Shown: positions 34,153 to 44,088, counted from the stretch's first letter. The stretch is DNA of 64,000 bases from Geodermatophilus obscurus (GCF_900115395.1 NZ_FOWE01000008.1:209195-273194), one strand, 5' to 3'. The notes: generated by a model from the sequence alone, not told the origin. A program made the numbers and translations.

Positions 34153-35531
34153 GCCGGTGCGCGCACGGCCCCCGGCGGCGCCGGGACGGCGGGGCCCCGG
34201 GCGACGGCCTCGCGCCAGGCGACCAGCAGCAGACCGGACCAGGCGGTGCCGATCAGCAGCGAGGTGAGCGCCGTCGTCGGGGTGTCCCAGCCGAGGTGGA
34301 CGCGGGACGCCACGAGCAGGAGGGCCAGCAGTTCCGCGCCGGTGACCGCGGCGGCGCGCGCTCCCCAGGGACGCCCGGCCGTGAGGAGCCCGGCGAGCGT
34401 GACCGCCGCGGCCGTCACCACCGGGACCTGCGCACCCAGCACCCAGTCGCGCACCGCGGGGTCGCTCGGCTCGGGGGACACGAGGCCGGTGAGGACCCCG
34501 GCGAGGGCCAGTGCGAGCAGCGGCACCAGCGCCGCCGCGAGGGCCGACGTCCGGTCGGACAGGTCCATCGCCCGGCCCTGTCCGCGGCGCCGCCGGCAGG
34601 TGAGGACCGCGACCAGGCCGAGGGCGAGCAGGACCCACGTGCTGCGCAGCGTCCCCACCACCAGCCACGCGACCGCGGTGAGGCGGTCGCCCCGCAGGCC
34701 CGCCAGCTGGTCGACCAGCCAGCCGTCCCCGCCGCGCAGCCCGCTCCAGGCGAACGCCACCACCAGCAGCCCGTACAGGGCCAGGGCGAGCACCACCAGC
34801 ACCCCGGCCAGCAGACCCGCGGCCGCTCCCCGGACCGCGAGGCGCTGCGCCGGGGCACCGGGGTGGCGACGGCCGAGCGCCCGCACCGTGCGGGTCCCGC
34901 CGAGCCAGCCGGCGGTGGCGCGGACGACGTCGGGGTGCCGGCCGATCCAGTGGCCGGCCACGACCACCGCGGCACCGGCCAGCGCGACGACGACGAGGGC
35001 GCCCCCGCCGCGTCCGACGTACCGGCTCACCTCCGCGTAGGACGCCCCGACGGCGTACCCGGCGCCGGTCAGGGTGGCGCTCCAGACGACGGCCGACGGC
35101 ACCGCGAGCACCAGGTAGCGCGACCAGGACAGCCCGGACCCGCCGGCCAGCCGCGGCACCACGGTGCGGGCGACGGTCACCCACCGCGCCAGCGCCACCA
35201 CCGGCCGGCCGACGCGGCGGTAGAGGTCGGCCGCCCGGTCCCACCCGCGCTGCAGACCCGGACGCCGCGCGGGCGCGCCCCCGGCCGCCGTCCCCGCGCG
35301 CCGCCGGCCGGCGGCGAAGGCCAGGGCGTCGCCGCCGGACGCGGCCCCGGCGACGAGGACCGCCGCGACCCAGAGCGGGACGACGCCGAGCCCGGCGACG
35401 AAGCCGGTGAGGACGACCGAGGCGACGCTGGGCAGCACGACACCGGCGAGCACCGCGGGCTCGGTCGCGACGACCGCGCAGGTGACCAGCAGCACGAGCC
35501 AGGGCGGCAGACCGGCGAGGACCTCGATCAC
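34149..35531 (-). CDS. DedA (VTT) domain fused to a degenerate PAP2-like membrane domain
   Basis: 460 aa, about 12 hydrophobic segments. Residues 1-200 are DedA/VTT-like (RRVGRPVVALARWVTVARTV, AGGSGLSWSRYLVLAVPSAV). The C-terminal half has PAP2-like topology and a closing ASRVHLGWDTPTTALTSLL that resembles the third phosphatase motif, but I see no PSGH and no K-x6-RP motif. Phosphatase activity is therefore doubtful. DedA proteins are linked to lipid flipping and membrane homeostasis. It lies 16 bp downstream of the SDR gene in one operon. Confidence 0.82.
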   Translation of the reverse strand: MIEVLAGLPPWLVLLVTCAVVATEPAVLAGVVLPSVASVVLTGFVAGLGVVPLWVAAVLVAGAASGGDALAFAAGRRRAGTAAGGAPARRPGLQRGWDRAADLYRRVGRPVVALARWVTVARTVVPRLAGGSGLSWSRYLVLAVPSAVVWSATLTGAGYAVGASYAEVSRYVGRGGGALVVVALAGAAVVVAGHWIGRHPDVVRATAGWLGGTRTVRALGRRHPGAPAQRLAVRGAAAGLLAGVLVVLALALYGLLVVAFAWSGLRGGDGWLVDQLAGLRGDRLTAVAWLVVGTLRSTWVLLALGLVAVLTCRRRRGQGRAMDLSDRTSALAAALVPLLALALAGVLTGLVSPEPSDPAVRDWVLGAQVPVVTAAAVTLAGLLTAGRPWGARAAAVTGAELLALLLVASRVHLGWDTPTTALTSLLIGTAWSGLLLVAWREAVARGPAVPAPPGAVRAPA

Positions 35532-35547
35532 CGGCCGGGCCGGGGGC

Positions 35548-36240
35548 TCACCAGGGGACCGGCCGCCCGTCGCGGGTGAAGGTGCCGCTGGGCCCGTCGT
35601 CGGGCAGGTCGACGGCGTACAGGACGCTCGCGGCGCCGTCGGCGACCGGGCGCCCGCCGGCGCCGCCCATGTCGGTGGCCACCCACCCCGGGCAGACCGC
35701 GTTGACCAGCACGCGGCGGCGACGCAGGTCCGCGGCGAGCTTCACCGTCAGCATGTCCAGCGCGGCCTTGGACACCGAGTAGGCGGGCGCTCCCCCGGCG
35801 CCGGCGGTCTCGCCGAAGGAGCCGGCGCCGCTGGACACGTTGACCAGGCGGCCGCCGGGCCGAAGCAGCGGTGCCAGCGCCACGGCCGTCCGCCAGGCGC
35901 CGACCACGTTGACGGCGAAGGCCTCCTCGACCACGCCGAGGTCTGCCTCCGCCGCGCTCTGCCAGGTGTCGTAGTGGACGCCGGCGTTGTTGACCAGCAC
36001 GTCCAAGCCTCCGTGCCCGGCCCGCAGCCAGGCCGCCAGCGCATCGACGCTGCCCTGGTCGGTGACGTCGAGCCCGCGGACGACGACGGGGCCGGTCATG
36101 CCCCGGGCCGCCTCCTGCCCGCGGGCCTCGTCGCGCGACCCGAGGACCGTGGTCACCCCGCGGGCGGCGAGCAGGCGCGCCACCTCGCGCCCGATGCCGC
36201 GGTTGGCGCCGGTCACGACGGCGACGCCGGTGGTCCTCAC
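35548..36240 (-). CDS. Short-chain dehydrogenase/reductase
   Basis: 230 aa classical SDR: VVTGANRGIGREVARLLAAR, VLVNNAGVHYD, catalytic Ser in LVNVSSGAGSFGE, YSVSKAALDML. The end is short (RDGRPVPW) as in plant-type carbonyl reductases. GGAG is 5 nt ahead of the GTG. It sits between the alpha/beta hydrolase and the DedA gene. Confidence 0.9.
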   Translation of the reverse strand: MRTTGVAVVTGANRGIGREVARLLAARGVTTVLGSRDEARGQEAARGMTGPVVVRGLDVTDQGSVDALAAWLRAGHGGLDVLVNNAGVHYDTWQSAAEADLGVVEEAFAVNVVGAWRTAVALAPLLRPGGRLVNVSSGAGSFGETAGAGGAPAYSVSKAALDMLTVKLAADLRRRRVLVNAVCPGWVATDMGGAGGRPVADGAASVLYAVDLPDDGPSGTFTRDGRPVPW

Positions 36241-36413
36241 CGCCGCTCCGGGTCGGCGCCCGGGGCCCGCTCGGACCGGGCCGGGCACGCACCCACCGGG
36301 TCGTCGACGAGGACGGCCGGGACGAGCGCACCGGTGGGGGCCAGCAGCAGGACCCGCACCACCACGGCGGCGTCGCGGCCGGCCGCACCGTCCGGCCGGG
36401 GACGGCGGCTCAT
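36237..36413 (-). CDS. Possible 58-aa ORF in the hydrolase-SDR gap
   Basis: The ATG at 36413 opens a frame whose stop overlaps the SDR start as GTGA, as real genes do here. It contains VVVRVLLLAPTGALVPAVLV, which is faintly like a NUDIX N-terminus, but no catalytic box follows. The Shine-Dalgarno is weak. It could equally be non-coding or a relic. Confidence 0.25.
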   Translation of the reverse strand: MSRRPRPDGAAGRDAAVVVRVLLLAPTGALVPAVLVDDPVGACPARSERAPGADPERR

Positions 36414-36526
36414 GACCACCGTCCGGCCCGGACCCGGCACGCGCGCCACGGCCCACCGCCGGGCACGGCGCGGCCGGCGGCCGGCGAGGCAGGTCACGAC
36501 CGGGCGCCCGGTGCCGGCCGGCGAGC

Positions 36527-37501
36527 TCACCGCAGCGCGTCCGCGAAGTGCGCGCCGGCGAGCGACACCGCGTCGTCGACGTGGACGTCGCCGTCGTAGA
36601 AGTCGAACTGGGTGCCGTCCAGCCAGTGCTGGTCGACGTCGCCGGGCACCGCCGCCGCGAGCCGGTGGGCACCGAGCGGGACGGCGGCGTCCTCGCTGTG
36701 CACGAGGAGGACCGGCTGGCGCACCCGCCGCGCCGCCGCGATCGGGTCGTAGGTGAGCCACCCGGGCCAGGCCATGACGGCGAACCGGTTGCCCCACGCG
36801 GGCACCGCGCCGCGCAGCGGGTCGAGGTAGAAGTCGACGTCGAACGGCATGGCGGCCAGGGGGTCGCCGGACCCCACCGCCGGGACGTAGGTGACCTCCC
36901 CCGTCCCCTCGTGGTGGCTGCGCGCGCGGGCTCCGGCGGTCATGCGCAGCGCCACCTCGTCGGCCCCGCCGTAGGTGTCGGCCACGATCTGCGCGTCGTG
37001 CAGCCACGGCGCGACCAGCGCCAGGGCGCGCACCCTCCGGTCGGTGACGGCGTTGCTGACCGTGTAGCCGGCCGAGGCGCACACGCCGAGCGCGCCGACC
37101 CGCCGCGGGTCGACGACGTCCGCCGGCCGGCCAGGTAGCCGACGGCGGCCCCGATGTCGCGGGCCTTGAGGGCCGGCGACTCGTAGTCGCGCAGGGCTCC
37201 CCCCGCTGGCGCCGTAGCCGGTGTGGTCGAAGGCCAGGGTGGCGAAGCCCCGGGCAGCCAGGCGCGCGGCGTACCGGTCGGCCATCTGCTCGCGGACGCT
37301 GGTCCAGCTGCCGGTGACGACCACACCCGGCAGGGGTCCGCGGGCGTTGCCCGGCCGGTACAGCACTCCGGCCAGCGGGGTGCCGTGCGCGGGGAAGACG
37401 ACGGCCTCGGCCGTCACGCCGTCGGTCCGGCGGCGCACCTCGTCACGGATCCGGGCCGGCGCGAGGCCCGTGCGGACGGGCATCGGCGGTGCGCTGGTCA
37501 T
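36527..37501 (-). CDS. Alpha/beta hydrolase with two apparent compensating frameshifts
   Basis: 324 aa if read through. AEAVVFPAHGTPLAGVLYRP, FATLAFDHTGYGASGG and the elbow GVCASAGY (Ser) define the fold; LLVHSEDAAVPLGAHRL gives the acid region. Between GYGASGG and DVVDPRRVGALG, about 25 residues read as Arg/Pro nonsense, while another frame there encodes ALRDYESPALKARDIGAAVG, the expected sequence. One indel lies at the six-C run 37199-37204, the other near 37121-37131. GGAGG precedes the ATG at 37501. First gene of the SDR/DedA operon. Confidence 0.8.
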   Translation of the reverse strand: MTSAPPMPVRTGLAPARIRDEVRRRTDGVTAEAVVFPAHGTPLAGVLYRPGNARGPLPGVVVTGSWTSVREQMADRYAARLAARGFATLAFDHTGYGASGGSPARLRVAGPQGPRHRGRRRLPGRPADVVDPRRVGALGVCASAGYTVSNAVTDRRVRALALVAPWLHDAQIVADTYGGADEVALRMTAGARARSHHEGTGEVTYVPAVGSGDPLAAMPFDVDFYLDPLRGAVPAWGNRFAVMAWPGWLTYDPIAAARRVRQPVLLVHSEDAAVPLGAHRLAAAVPGDVDQHWLDGTQFDFYDGDVHVDDAVSLAGAHFADALR

Positions 37502-37736
37502 GTGCCACCTCCACGGTCGGGGCGGACGGCGGTGCGAGGAGGGCGGAGGGCCCGGTCGAGTCCGTCCACGGTGGCGCGGGCCCGGCCCGGAGGCCAATAC
37601 CGATGGCGATCGGCTCCGGCTATCGACCGTGCCGCCGTCCCCCCGAGGGGTGACGCCGCCGGGACGGGCGGTCGACCGGGGACGGGGAGCGGTCGATGAC
37701 GTCCGGGCGACCACCCGCCGACCCGAGGACCGTGAC

Positions 37737-40059
37737 ATGAGCTCCCGTCCCGCGCTGCTGTGGCGAGGTGTGCACCGGCACCTGCGCCGCCCGGCCGACC
37801 TGGTGGAGCAGACCCGTCAGCTCTTCTACGTCCTGGCCCTCGTCCCGCTCGTGGTGGTCACGCCCGGGGCCGCGGTGCAGGCCGGTGGCGGCTGGTCGCG
37901 GGCGGCGGTGCTGACGGCCGGGGCCACCCTGGCCGGCTCGTGGACGCACCGCTACGTCACCGGGGTCCCGCGGTCGGCCCTCGACCTCGCCGACGTCGTG
38001 GCGATCACGGTCTTCGCGCTCGCCGCCCCCGGGCCGGAGTGGGTCTTCGGCGTGCTTCCCGGGCATGTACCTGCGCGCCGTGTACGGCCGGACGGCGCAC
38101 GTCGCCGCCTACGCCGTGGCCATGTGCGCGGGGATGACGCTCGCGGCCCTCGCCTGGCCCGGCCTGCCCGGGCGCATGGAGGTCAACGACCCGGCGATCG
38201 TCTTCATGACCCTGCCGATCGTGGGGCTGACCGTCATCGGGGCGCGCCACCTGGCGGTGGCCCTGCTGGCGCGGGAGGCGACGCGGGAGCGCGACGCCGT
38301 CCTGGTGGCGCTGGGCGGGGAGCTGCTGGGCGTGACCGACCCGGTGGAGATCCGGCAGCGGGTGTGGGCTGCGGTCGAGGCCGTCTGCGCGAGCACGCCG
38401 GGCCTGCGGGCGCTGCTGGTGGGCGATGGCGACGCGGCCGGCCGGCCGGTGGTCGCCCGCAGCGGCGGCTTCGTGCACGACGTCGCGGTCCTCCCGCCCG
38501 CCGCGCTGGCGCCGGTGGCCGGCGGTGACGGCCTCGAGGTGGCCGACACCGCCCCGCTGACCGCGGCGACCGGGAGCGAGGCCGACTGGGTGGTGCTGCC
38601 GGCGCTCTCCGCCCACCGGCACGTGCTCCTGGCCGGGGCGCCGGGCGGGGTGCCGACTGAGGTCCTGACCGCCTTGCGGTCGCTCGGCACCCTGGCCGCG
38701 CTGGCGCTGCGGGCCGGTGACGAGCGCCGCGACCTGGAGGTGCGGGCCCGCACCGACGCGCTCACCGGGCTGGCCAACCGCGGCGCCTTCGCCGCGGCCC
38801 TCGACGACGCCGCCGCGTCCGGCACCACGGACGTGTGGGTGCTCTTCGCCGACCTCGACGACTTCAAGACGGTCAACGACGCCCTCGGCCATGCCGTCGG
38901 TGACCTGCTGCTGCAGCACGTCGCGGCCCGGGTCGCCGGGACGATGCGGGAGCAGGACGTCTGTGCCCGGCTGGGCGGTGACGAGTTCGCCGCGCTCGTC
39001 CGTGGCGCGACCGAGGCCGAGGCCCGGGCGATCGCCGAGCGGCTGGTCGAGCGGCTGTCGGCGCCGGTGCGGCTGGACGGCCGGCTGGTCCAGGTCGGTG
39101 CCAGCGTCGGTCTCGCGCCGCTGGTGCCCGGCGTCTCCGGTGACGAGGCGGTGCAGCGGGCCGACCTGGCGATGTACGCGGCAAAGTCCTCGGGCAAGAA
39201 CCGGGTGCGCACCTTCTCCCCGGCCCTGCGGGACGCCGTGGGAGGTCGGACGCTCGTCGGTGAGCTGCGCCGGGCGGTCGACGAGGAGCAGTTCGTCGTC
39301 CACTACCAGCCGATCGTGGCGGTCGCCGACGGCCGGTGCGCCGCCGTCGGGGCGCTGGTGCGCTGGGCGCACCCGACGCGCGGCCTGCTCTCCCCCGCCG
39401 CCTTCCTCGAGGCCGCGGAGGACAGCGGCCTGATCGTGGCGATCGGTGAGTCGGTGCTCCGGCGGGCCTGCGCCGACGCGGCCGGCTGGTCCGACGACCG
39501 GCCCGTGGCACTGCACGTCAACGTCGCCCCCGCCCAGCTGGCCGACCCCCGCTTCCCCGCCGTCGTCCGGGCGTGCCTGCGCGAGAGCGGGCTGGCGCCG
39601 GCACGGCTCGTCGTCGAGATCACCGAGTCGACGGCGCTGGACCTCGGCGCGGTGCAGCCCGCGCTGGACGCGCTGACCGGGCTCGGCGTCCGGCTGGCCG
39701 TCGACGACTTCGGCACCGGTTACTCCGCGCTGACCACGCTTCGGACGCTGCCGGTGGACGTGGTGAAGATCGACCGGTCGTTCGTGGCCGGGGCCGGTAC
39801 CGAGGTGGTCGACCGGGCGGTGCTCGAGGCGGTCGTGCAGATGGCCGGCCGGCTCGGGCTCGAGACCGTCGCCGAGGGCGTGGAGGACCCCGCGCAACAG
39901 GAGTTCGTGGCCCGCGCCGGCGTCACCACCGTGCAGGGGTACCTGCACTCGCGCCCGGTGCCCTGCACCGAGCTCGCCGCCTGGCTGGCCGATCCGGCCC
40001 GCCGGCCGGCCGGCGCGGACCTGACCGCCGGTCCCCCCGTCAGTCTCACCCCCGCCTGA
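37737..40059 (+). pseudogene. GGDEF-EAL cyclic-di-GMP protein, frameshifted near 38064
   Basis: The ATG at 37737 (GAGGA 7 nt ahead) opens a membrane region (LFYVLALVPLVVVTPGAAVQ) that leaves frame at about 38060; the rest continues one base over from MYLRAVYGR at 38065. One extra base in CTTCCCGGGC explains this. After the membrane part come a weak GAF-like region, GGDEF (LGGDEFAAL, inhibitory site REQD five residues before it) and an EAL domain. The EAL motif reads GAL (VGALVRWAHP) although ITES, DDFGTGYSAL and KIDRSFV remain, so phosphodiesterase activity is probably lost. Diguanylate cyclase residues look intact. Confidence 0.8.
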
Positions 40060-40177
40060 CCGCCCGCCCCGGGCGCAGTGCCGGCCCGGGTGCGGCGCCG
40101 GCGCGGCTCGGCGGTCCGCCCGGCCGCCCTGTCCCCGGGCCCTGTGCCCGGCCCTCGGGCGGGCCGGTGGACGACGG

Positions 40178-40209
40178 CCGCCCCGACCCTCCGAAGAGGG
40201 CCGGGGCGG
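40178..40209. terminator. Hairpin after the GGDEF-EAL gene
   Basis: CCGCCCCG and CCCTC arms pair with GAGGG and CGGGGCGG, one bulge each side, loop CGAA. It suits termination of the plus-strand gene ending at 40059. Confidence 0.65.
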
Positions 40210-40293
40210 GCCGGTGTCTCTGCCGGGCCCAGCAGTGCTGCCGGGCTCGGCAGGGGATGTCACCACGAGCGACGGGGACATCCCGAGCGGACC

Positions 40294-40321
40294 CGCCGGG
40301 ACGCCGTGGGGCGTCCCGGCG
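40294..40321. terminator. Terminator hairpin of nrdJ
   Basis: Perfect 12-bp stem CGCCGGGACGCC, loop GTGG, immediately downstream of the nrdJ stop on the minus strand. Confidence 0.8.
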
Positions 40322-40331
40322 AGCCGTGCCG

Positions 40332-43211
40332 TCAGCTGCAGCCGCTGGTGGAGCCGCAGCCCTCGCAGACGTAGCAGCTGCCGGCGGGGCGCATCTTCGT
40401 GCCGCAGGTCATGCACAGCGGCGCGTCGGTGGCGGTGCCGGTGACCAGCTCGAGGAGCTCGGCCGAGGAGTGGGCCTCCTTGACCGGCTTGTCCGCGATC
40501 TCGGGCTTGGCCGGCTGCTCGGTCGGCACCGAGCCGCGCAGCGCCTCGACGTCGACCTCCTCGGCCTCGACGACCTCGGCGGTCGAGGCGGAGCTGCCGT
40601 AGGTGCCCGCGACCTGCGCCGCGCGCTCCTCGGCGGTGAAGATGCCGAGGGTGGCGCGTGCCTCGACCGGCAGGTGGTCGAGGGCCAGGCGCCGGAAGAT
40701 GTAGTCCATCACCGACTGGGCGATCCGGATGTCCGGGTCGTCGGTCATGCCGGCCGGCTCGAAGCGCATGTTGGTGAACTTCTGGATGTAGGTCTCCAGC
40801 GGCACACCGTGCTGCAGCGCGATCGAGATGCCGATCGAGAAGGCGTCCATGACACCGGCCAGGGTCGAGCCCTGCTTGCCCAGCTTGAGGAACACCTCGC
40901 CGAGGCTGCCGTCCTCGTACATCCCGGCGGTCATGTAGCCCTCGGCACCGGCGACGCTGAACGACGTCGTCATGCTCTGGCGCTTCTTCGGCAGCCGGCG
41001 GCGCACCGGGTGCGACGTCGTGGTGACCGGGGCGGCCTCCACCTCGACCGTCGCGTCCGCCTTCTTGGCCCCGTTCTTGGCGGAGTGCGCGTCGGACAGC
41101 GGCTGACCGACCTTGCAGTTGTCGCGGTAGATCGCCAGCGCCTTGAGGCCGTACTTCCAGCCCTGGAAGTAGATGTTCTCGACGTCCTCGACGGTCGCCG
41201 TCTCCGGCATGTTGACCGTCTTGCTGATGGCGCCGGAGATGAACGGCTGCACCGCGGCCATCATCCGGACGTGCCCCATCGGGGAGATGGCCCGCTCGCC
41301 CATCGCGCAGTCGAACACCTCGTAGTGCTCGGGGCGCAGGCTCGGGGCGTCGACGACGTGGCCGTGCTCGGCGATGTACTCGACGATCGCCTCGACCTGC
41401 TCGTCCTGGTAGCCGAGGCTCTTCAGCGCCCGCGGGACCGTCTGGTTGACGATCTGCATGGACCCGCCGCCGACCAGCTTCTTGTACTTGACCAGCGAGA
41501 AGTCCGGCTCGATGCCGGTCGTGTCGCAGTCCATCATGAAGCCGATGGTCCCGGTGGGGGCGAGCACCGAGGCCTGGGCGTTGCGCCAGCCGTTCTCGGC
41601 GCCGATCTCCAGGCACTCCTGCCACTGGGCGGTGGCGGCCTTGAGCACGTCGGCGTCGTCGGCGCCGACCGGGCGGATGGCGTCGTTGGCCGCGGCGTGC
41701 TTGCGCATGACCCGGGCGTGGGCGTCGGCGTTGCGGGCGAAGCCCTCGTAGGCCCCGACGATGCCGGCGAGCTCGGCGGAGCGCCGGTAGGCGGTGCCGG
41801 TCATCAGCGAGGTGATCGCCGCCGCGAGGGTCTGCCCGCCACGCGAGTCGTACGCGTGACCGGTGGCCATCAGCAGCGCGCCGAGGTTGGCGTAGCCGAT
41901 GCCCAGCTGGCGGTAGGCGCGGGTGGTCTCACCGATCGGCTCGGTCGGGAAGTCGGCGAAGCAGATGGAGATGTCCATCGCCGTGATGACCAGCTCGACG
42001 GCCTTGACGAACGTGCGCGCGTCGAAGGTGCCGTCGTCCTTGAGGAACTTCATGAGGTTCAGCGACGCGAGGTTGCACGAGCTGTTGTCCAGGCTCATGT
42101 ACTCCGAGCAGGGGTTGGACGCGTTGATCCGGCCCGTCTCGGGGTTGGTGTGCCAGTCGTTGATCGTGTCGTCGTACTGGATGCCCGGGTCGGCGCACTC
42201 CCAGGCGGCCTTCGTGACCTTGCGGAACAGCGCCTTGGCGTCGACGGTCTCGATGACCGAGCCGTCGAGGCGGGAGCGCAGACCGAAGTCGCCGCCCTCC
42301 TCGACCGCGCGCATGAACTCGTCGGAGACGCGGACGCTGTTGTTCGCGTTCTGGTACTGGACGCTGGTGATGTCCTTGCCGCCGAGGTCCATGTCGTACC
42401 CGGCGTCGCGCAGCGCGCGGATCTTGTCCTCCTCGCGCGCCTTGGTCTCGATGAACTCCTCGACGTCGGGGTGGTCGATGTCGAGGACGACCATCTTGGC
42501 CGCGCGGCGGGTGGCGCCACCGGACTTGATCGTCCCGGCGGAGGCGTCGGCGCCGCGCATGAAGCTGACCGGGCCGGAGGCGGTGCCGCCGGAGGACAGC
42601 AGCTCCTTGGACGAGCGGATGCGGGAGAGGTTCAGGCCGGCGCCGGAGCCGCCCTTGAAGATCAGCCCCTCCTCCCGGTACCAGTTGAGGATCGAGTCCA
42701 TCGTGTCGTCGACGGCGAGGATGAAGCACGCGCTGACCTGCTGCGGCGCGCTCGTGCCGACGTTGAACCACACGGGGCTGTTGAAGCTGAACACCTGGTG
42801 CAGCAGCATCCAGGTCAGCTCGTGCTCGAAGACCTCGGCGTCGCCCTCGGTGGCGAAGTAGCCGTGCTCGCGGCCGGCGGCGGCGTAGGTGAGCACCACC
42901 CGGTCGATGAGCTGACGCAGGCTGGTCTCCCGCTGCGGGGTGCCGACGGCGCCACGGAAGTACTTCGTGGTGACGATGTTGGTGGCGTTGATGCTCCACT
43001 CGGCGGGGAACTCGACACCGCGCTGCTCGAAGTTCACCGAGCCGTCGCGCCAGTTGGTCATGACGACGTCGCGGCGCTCCCACGTCGCCTCGTCGTACGG
43101 GTGCACCCCGGCGGTCGTGTAGACCCGCTTGACCTTCAGGCCCTTCCCCCTGGTCGGCGCCTTGACGGCCCGACGCGTACGGCCTGCCGGGCGGTCCTCG
43201 ATCTCGGTCAC
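40332..43211 (-). CDS. nrdJ: Vitamin B12-dependent ribonucleotide reductase (class II)
   Basis: 959 aa, full length for NrdJ. It reduces ribonucleotides using adenosylcobalamin, independent of oxygen. Visible features: FNSPVWFNVGTSAPQQVSACF (active-site Cys region), EGLIFKGGSGAGLNLSRIRS, NPCSEYMSLDNSSCNLASLN with the radical-site region, and VLAPTGTIGFMMDCDTTGIE. The C-terminal zinc ribbon CMTCGTKMRPAGSCYVCEGC and final CGSTSGCS serve re-reduction. GGGAG is 6 nt before the GTG. It is downstream of nrdR with a 117-bp gap. Confidence 0.97.
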   Translation of the reverse strand: MTEIEDRPAGRTRRAVKAPTRGKGLKVKRVYTTAGVHPYDEATWERRDVVMTNWRDGSVNFEQRGVEFPAEWSINATNIVTTKYFRGAVGTPQRETSLRQLIDRVVLTYAAAGREHGYFATEGDAEVFEHELTWMLLHQVFSFNSPVWFNVGTSAPQQVSACFILAVDDTMDSILNWYREEGLIFKGGSGAGLNLSRIRSSKELLSSGGTASGPVSFMRGADASAGTIKSGGATRRAAKMVVLDIDHPDVEEFIETKAREEDKIRALRDAGYDMDLGGKDITSVQYQNANNSVRVSDEFMRAVEEGGDFGLRSRLDGSVIETVDAKALFRKVTKAAWECADPGIQYDDTINDWHTNPETGRINASNPCSEYMSLDNSSCNLASLNLMKFLKDDGTFDARTFVKAVELVITAMDISICFADFPTEPIGETTRAYRQLGIGYANLGALLMATGHAYDSRGGQTLAAAITSLMTGTAYRRSAELAGIVGAYEGFARNADAHARVMRKHAAANDAIRPVGADDADVLKAATAQWQECLEIGAENGWRNAQASVLAPTGTIGFMMDCDTTGIEPDFSLVKYKKLVGGGSMQIVNQTVPRALKSLGYQDEQVEAIVEYIAEHGHVVDAPSLRPEHYEVFDCAMGERAISPMGHVRMMAAVQPFISGAISKTVNMPETATVEDVENIYFQGWKYGLKALAIYRDNCKVGQPLSDAHSAKNGAKKADATVEVEAAPVTTTSHPVRRRLPKKRQSMTTSFSVAGAEGYMTAGMYEDGSLGEVFLKLGKQGSTLAGVMDAFSIGISIALQHGVPLETYIQKFTNMRFEPAGMTDDPDIRIAQSVMDYIFRRLALDHLPVEARATLGIFTAEERAAQVAGTYGSSASTAEVVEAEEVDVEALRGSVPTEQPAKPEIADKPVKEAHSSAELLELVTGTATDAPLCMTCGTKMRPAGSCYVCEGCGSTSGCS

Positions 43212-43328
43212 GAGCTCTCCCTCGGTGAGTGGTCCGGGCGGCTGGGGAAGAGAGCCACCCTGTTCCTATCTGGCGGTGCTGACGGTTTCTGGTCGTGCTG
43301 CGCGGCCGGCGGCGCTGCCGGCCGGTGG

Positions 43329-43871
43329 TCAGGTGCCGGGTGGCGCCGGCTGGGTACGCCCGCCACGACGGCGCGGCGCGGGCGGGTCGAGCTGCATGCC
43401 CGGCAGCGGAGGGGTGCCCCCGGTGTGGTGGCGTGCCCGCAGCTCGGTGATCTCCTTCTCGAAGTCCTCGACCGAGGTGAAGGCGCGGTAGACGCTGGCG
43501 AAGCGCAGATAGGCCACCTCGTCGAGCTCGCGCAGCGGCCGCAGGATCGCCAGGCCCACCTCGTGGCTGGGCACCTCGGCCACCCCGCTCGCCCGGATCG
43601 CGTCCTCCACCTGCTGGGCCAGCTGCTGGAGCTGGTCCTCGTCGACCGGCCGCCCCTGGCAGGCCCGGCGCACGCCGGCGACGACCTTGGAGCGGTTGAA
43701 CGGCTCGCTGACGCCGCTGCGCTTGACGACGGCGAGGACGGCCTCCTCCACGGTGGTGAAGCGGCGACCGCAGGCCGGGCACGAGCGACGGCGGCGGGTG
43801 GTGGCCCCCTCGTCGGCCTCGCGCGAGTCGATCACGCGGCTGTCGGGGTTGTGGCAGAACGGGCAACGCAC
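43329..43871 (-). CDS. nrdR: Transcriptional repressor NrdR
   Basis: 180 aa. The N-terminal zinc ribbon has [17 protein letters not shown] and [14 protein letters not shown] (two Cys pairs), followed by an ATP-cone ([20 protein letters not shown]) that senses dATP/ATP. It represses ribonucleotide-reductase genes. The Pro-rich C-terminal 30 residues extend past the usual length of about 150. AGGAGG lies ahead of the GTG. Two NrdR-box-like palindromes lie about 200-250 bp upstream, suggesting autoregulation of the nrdR-nrdJ unit. Confidence 0.96.
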   Translation of the reverse strand: MRCPFCHNPDSRVIDSREADEGATTRRRRSCPACGRRFTTVEEAVLAVVKRSGVSEPFNRSKVVAGVRRACQGRPVDEDQLQQLAQQVEDAIRASGVAEVPSHEVGLAILRPLRELDEVAYLRFASVYRAFTSVEDFEKEITELRARHHTGGTPPLPGMQLDPPAPRRRGGRTQPAPPGT

Positions 43872-44072
43872 TGCGGTTCACCTCCTCCGGGAACGGGCTC
43901 GGCACCGGGACCCCGGTGGCGGACGGGACGTGCCGGCGGACTCCCCGGGTGCTGTGCGCACCCCGCCCGCCGGCCTCTGCTGCCGGCCTCTGCTGTGGAC
44001 CTCCCTGGGGACATCCGGTGGACGTCCGGGGGAGGAGCTGAGGACGACCTGTGGAGGACTTCCTTCAGTGCA

Positions 44073-44088
44073 ACTACTAGATGTGGGG
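44073..44088. promoter_or_regulatory. NrdR-box-like site 1
   Basis: ACTACTAGATGTGGGG has the CTAGATGTAG-type core of actinobacterial NrdR boxes with a weaker right half. It lies upstream of nrdR. Confidence 0.55.

Noticed and set aside
38005-41625. Very long minus-strand open frame (over 1200 codons)
   Set aside because: It runs antisense to the GGDEF-EAL gene and out of frame through nrdJ, with Arg/Gly/His-rich shadow composition and no family pattern.
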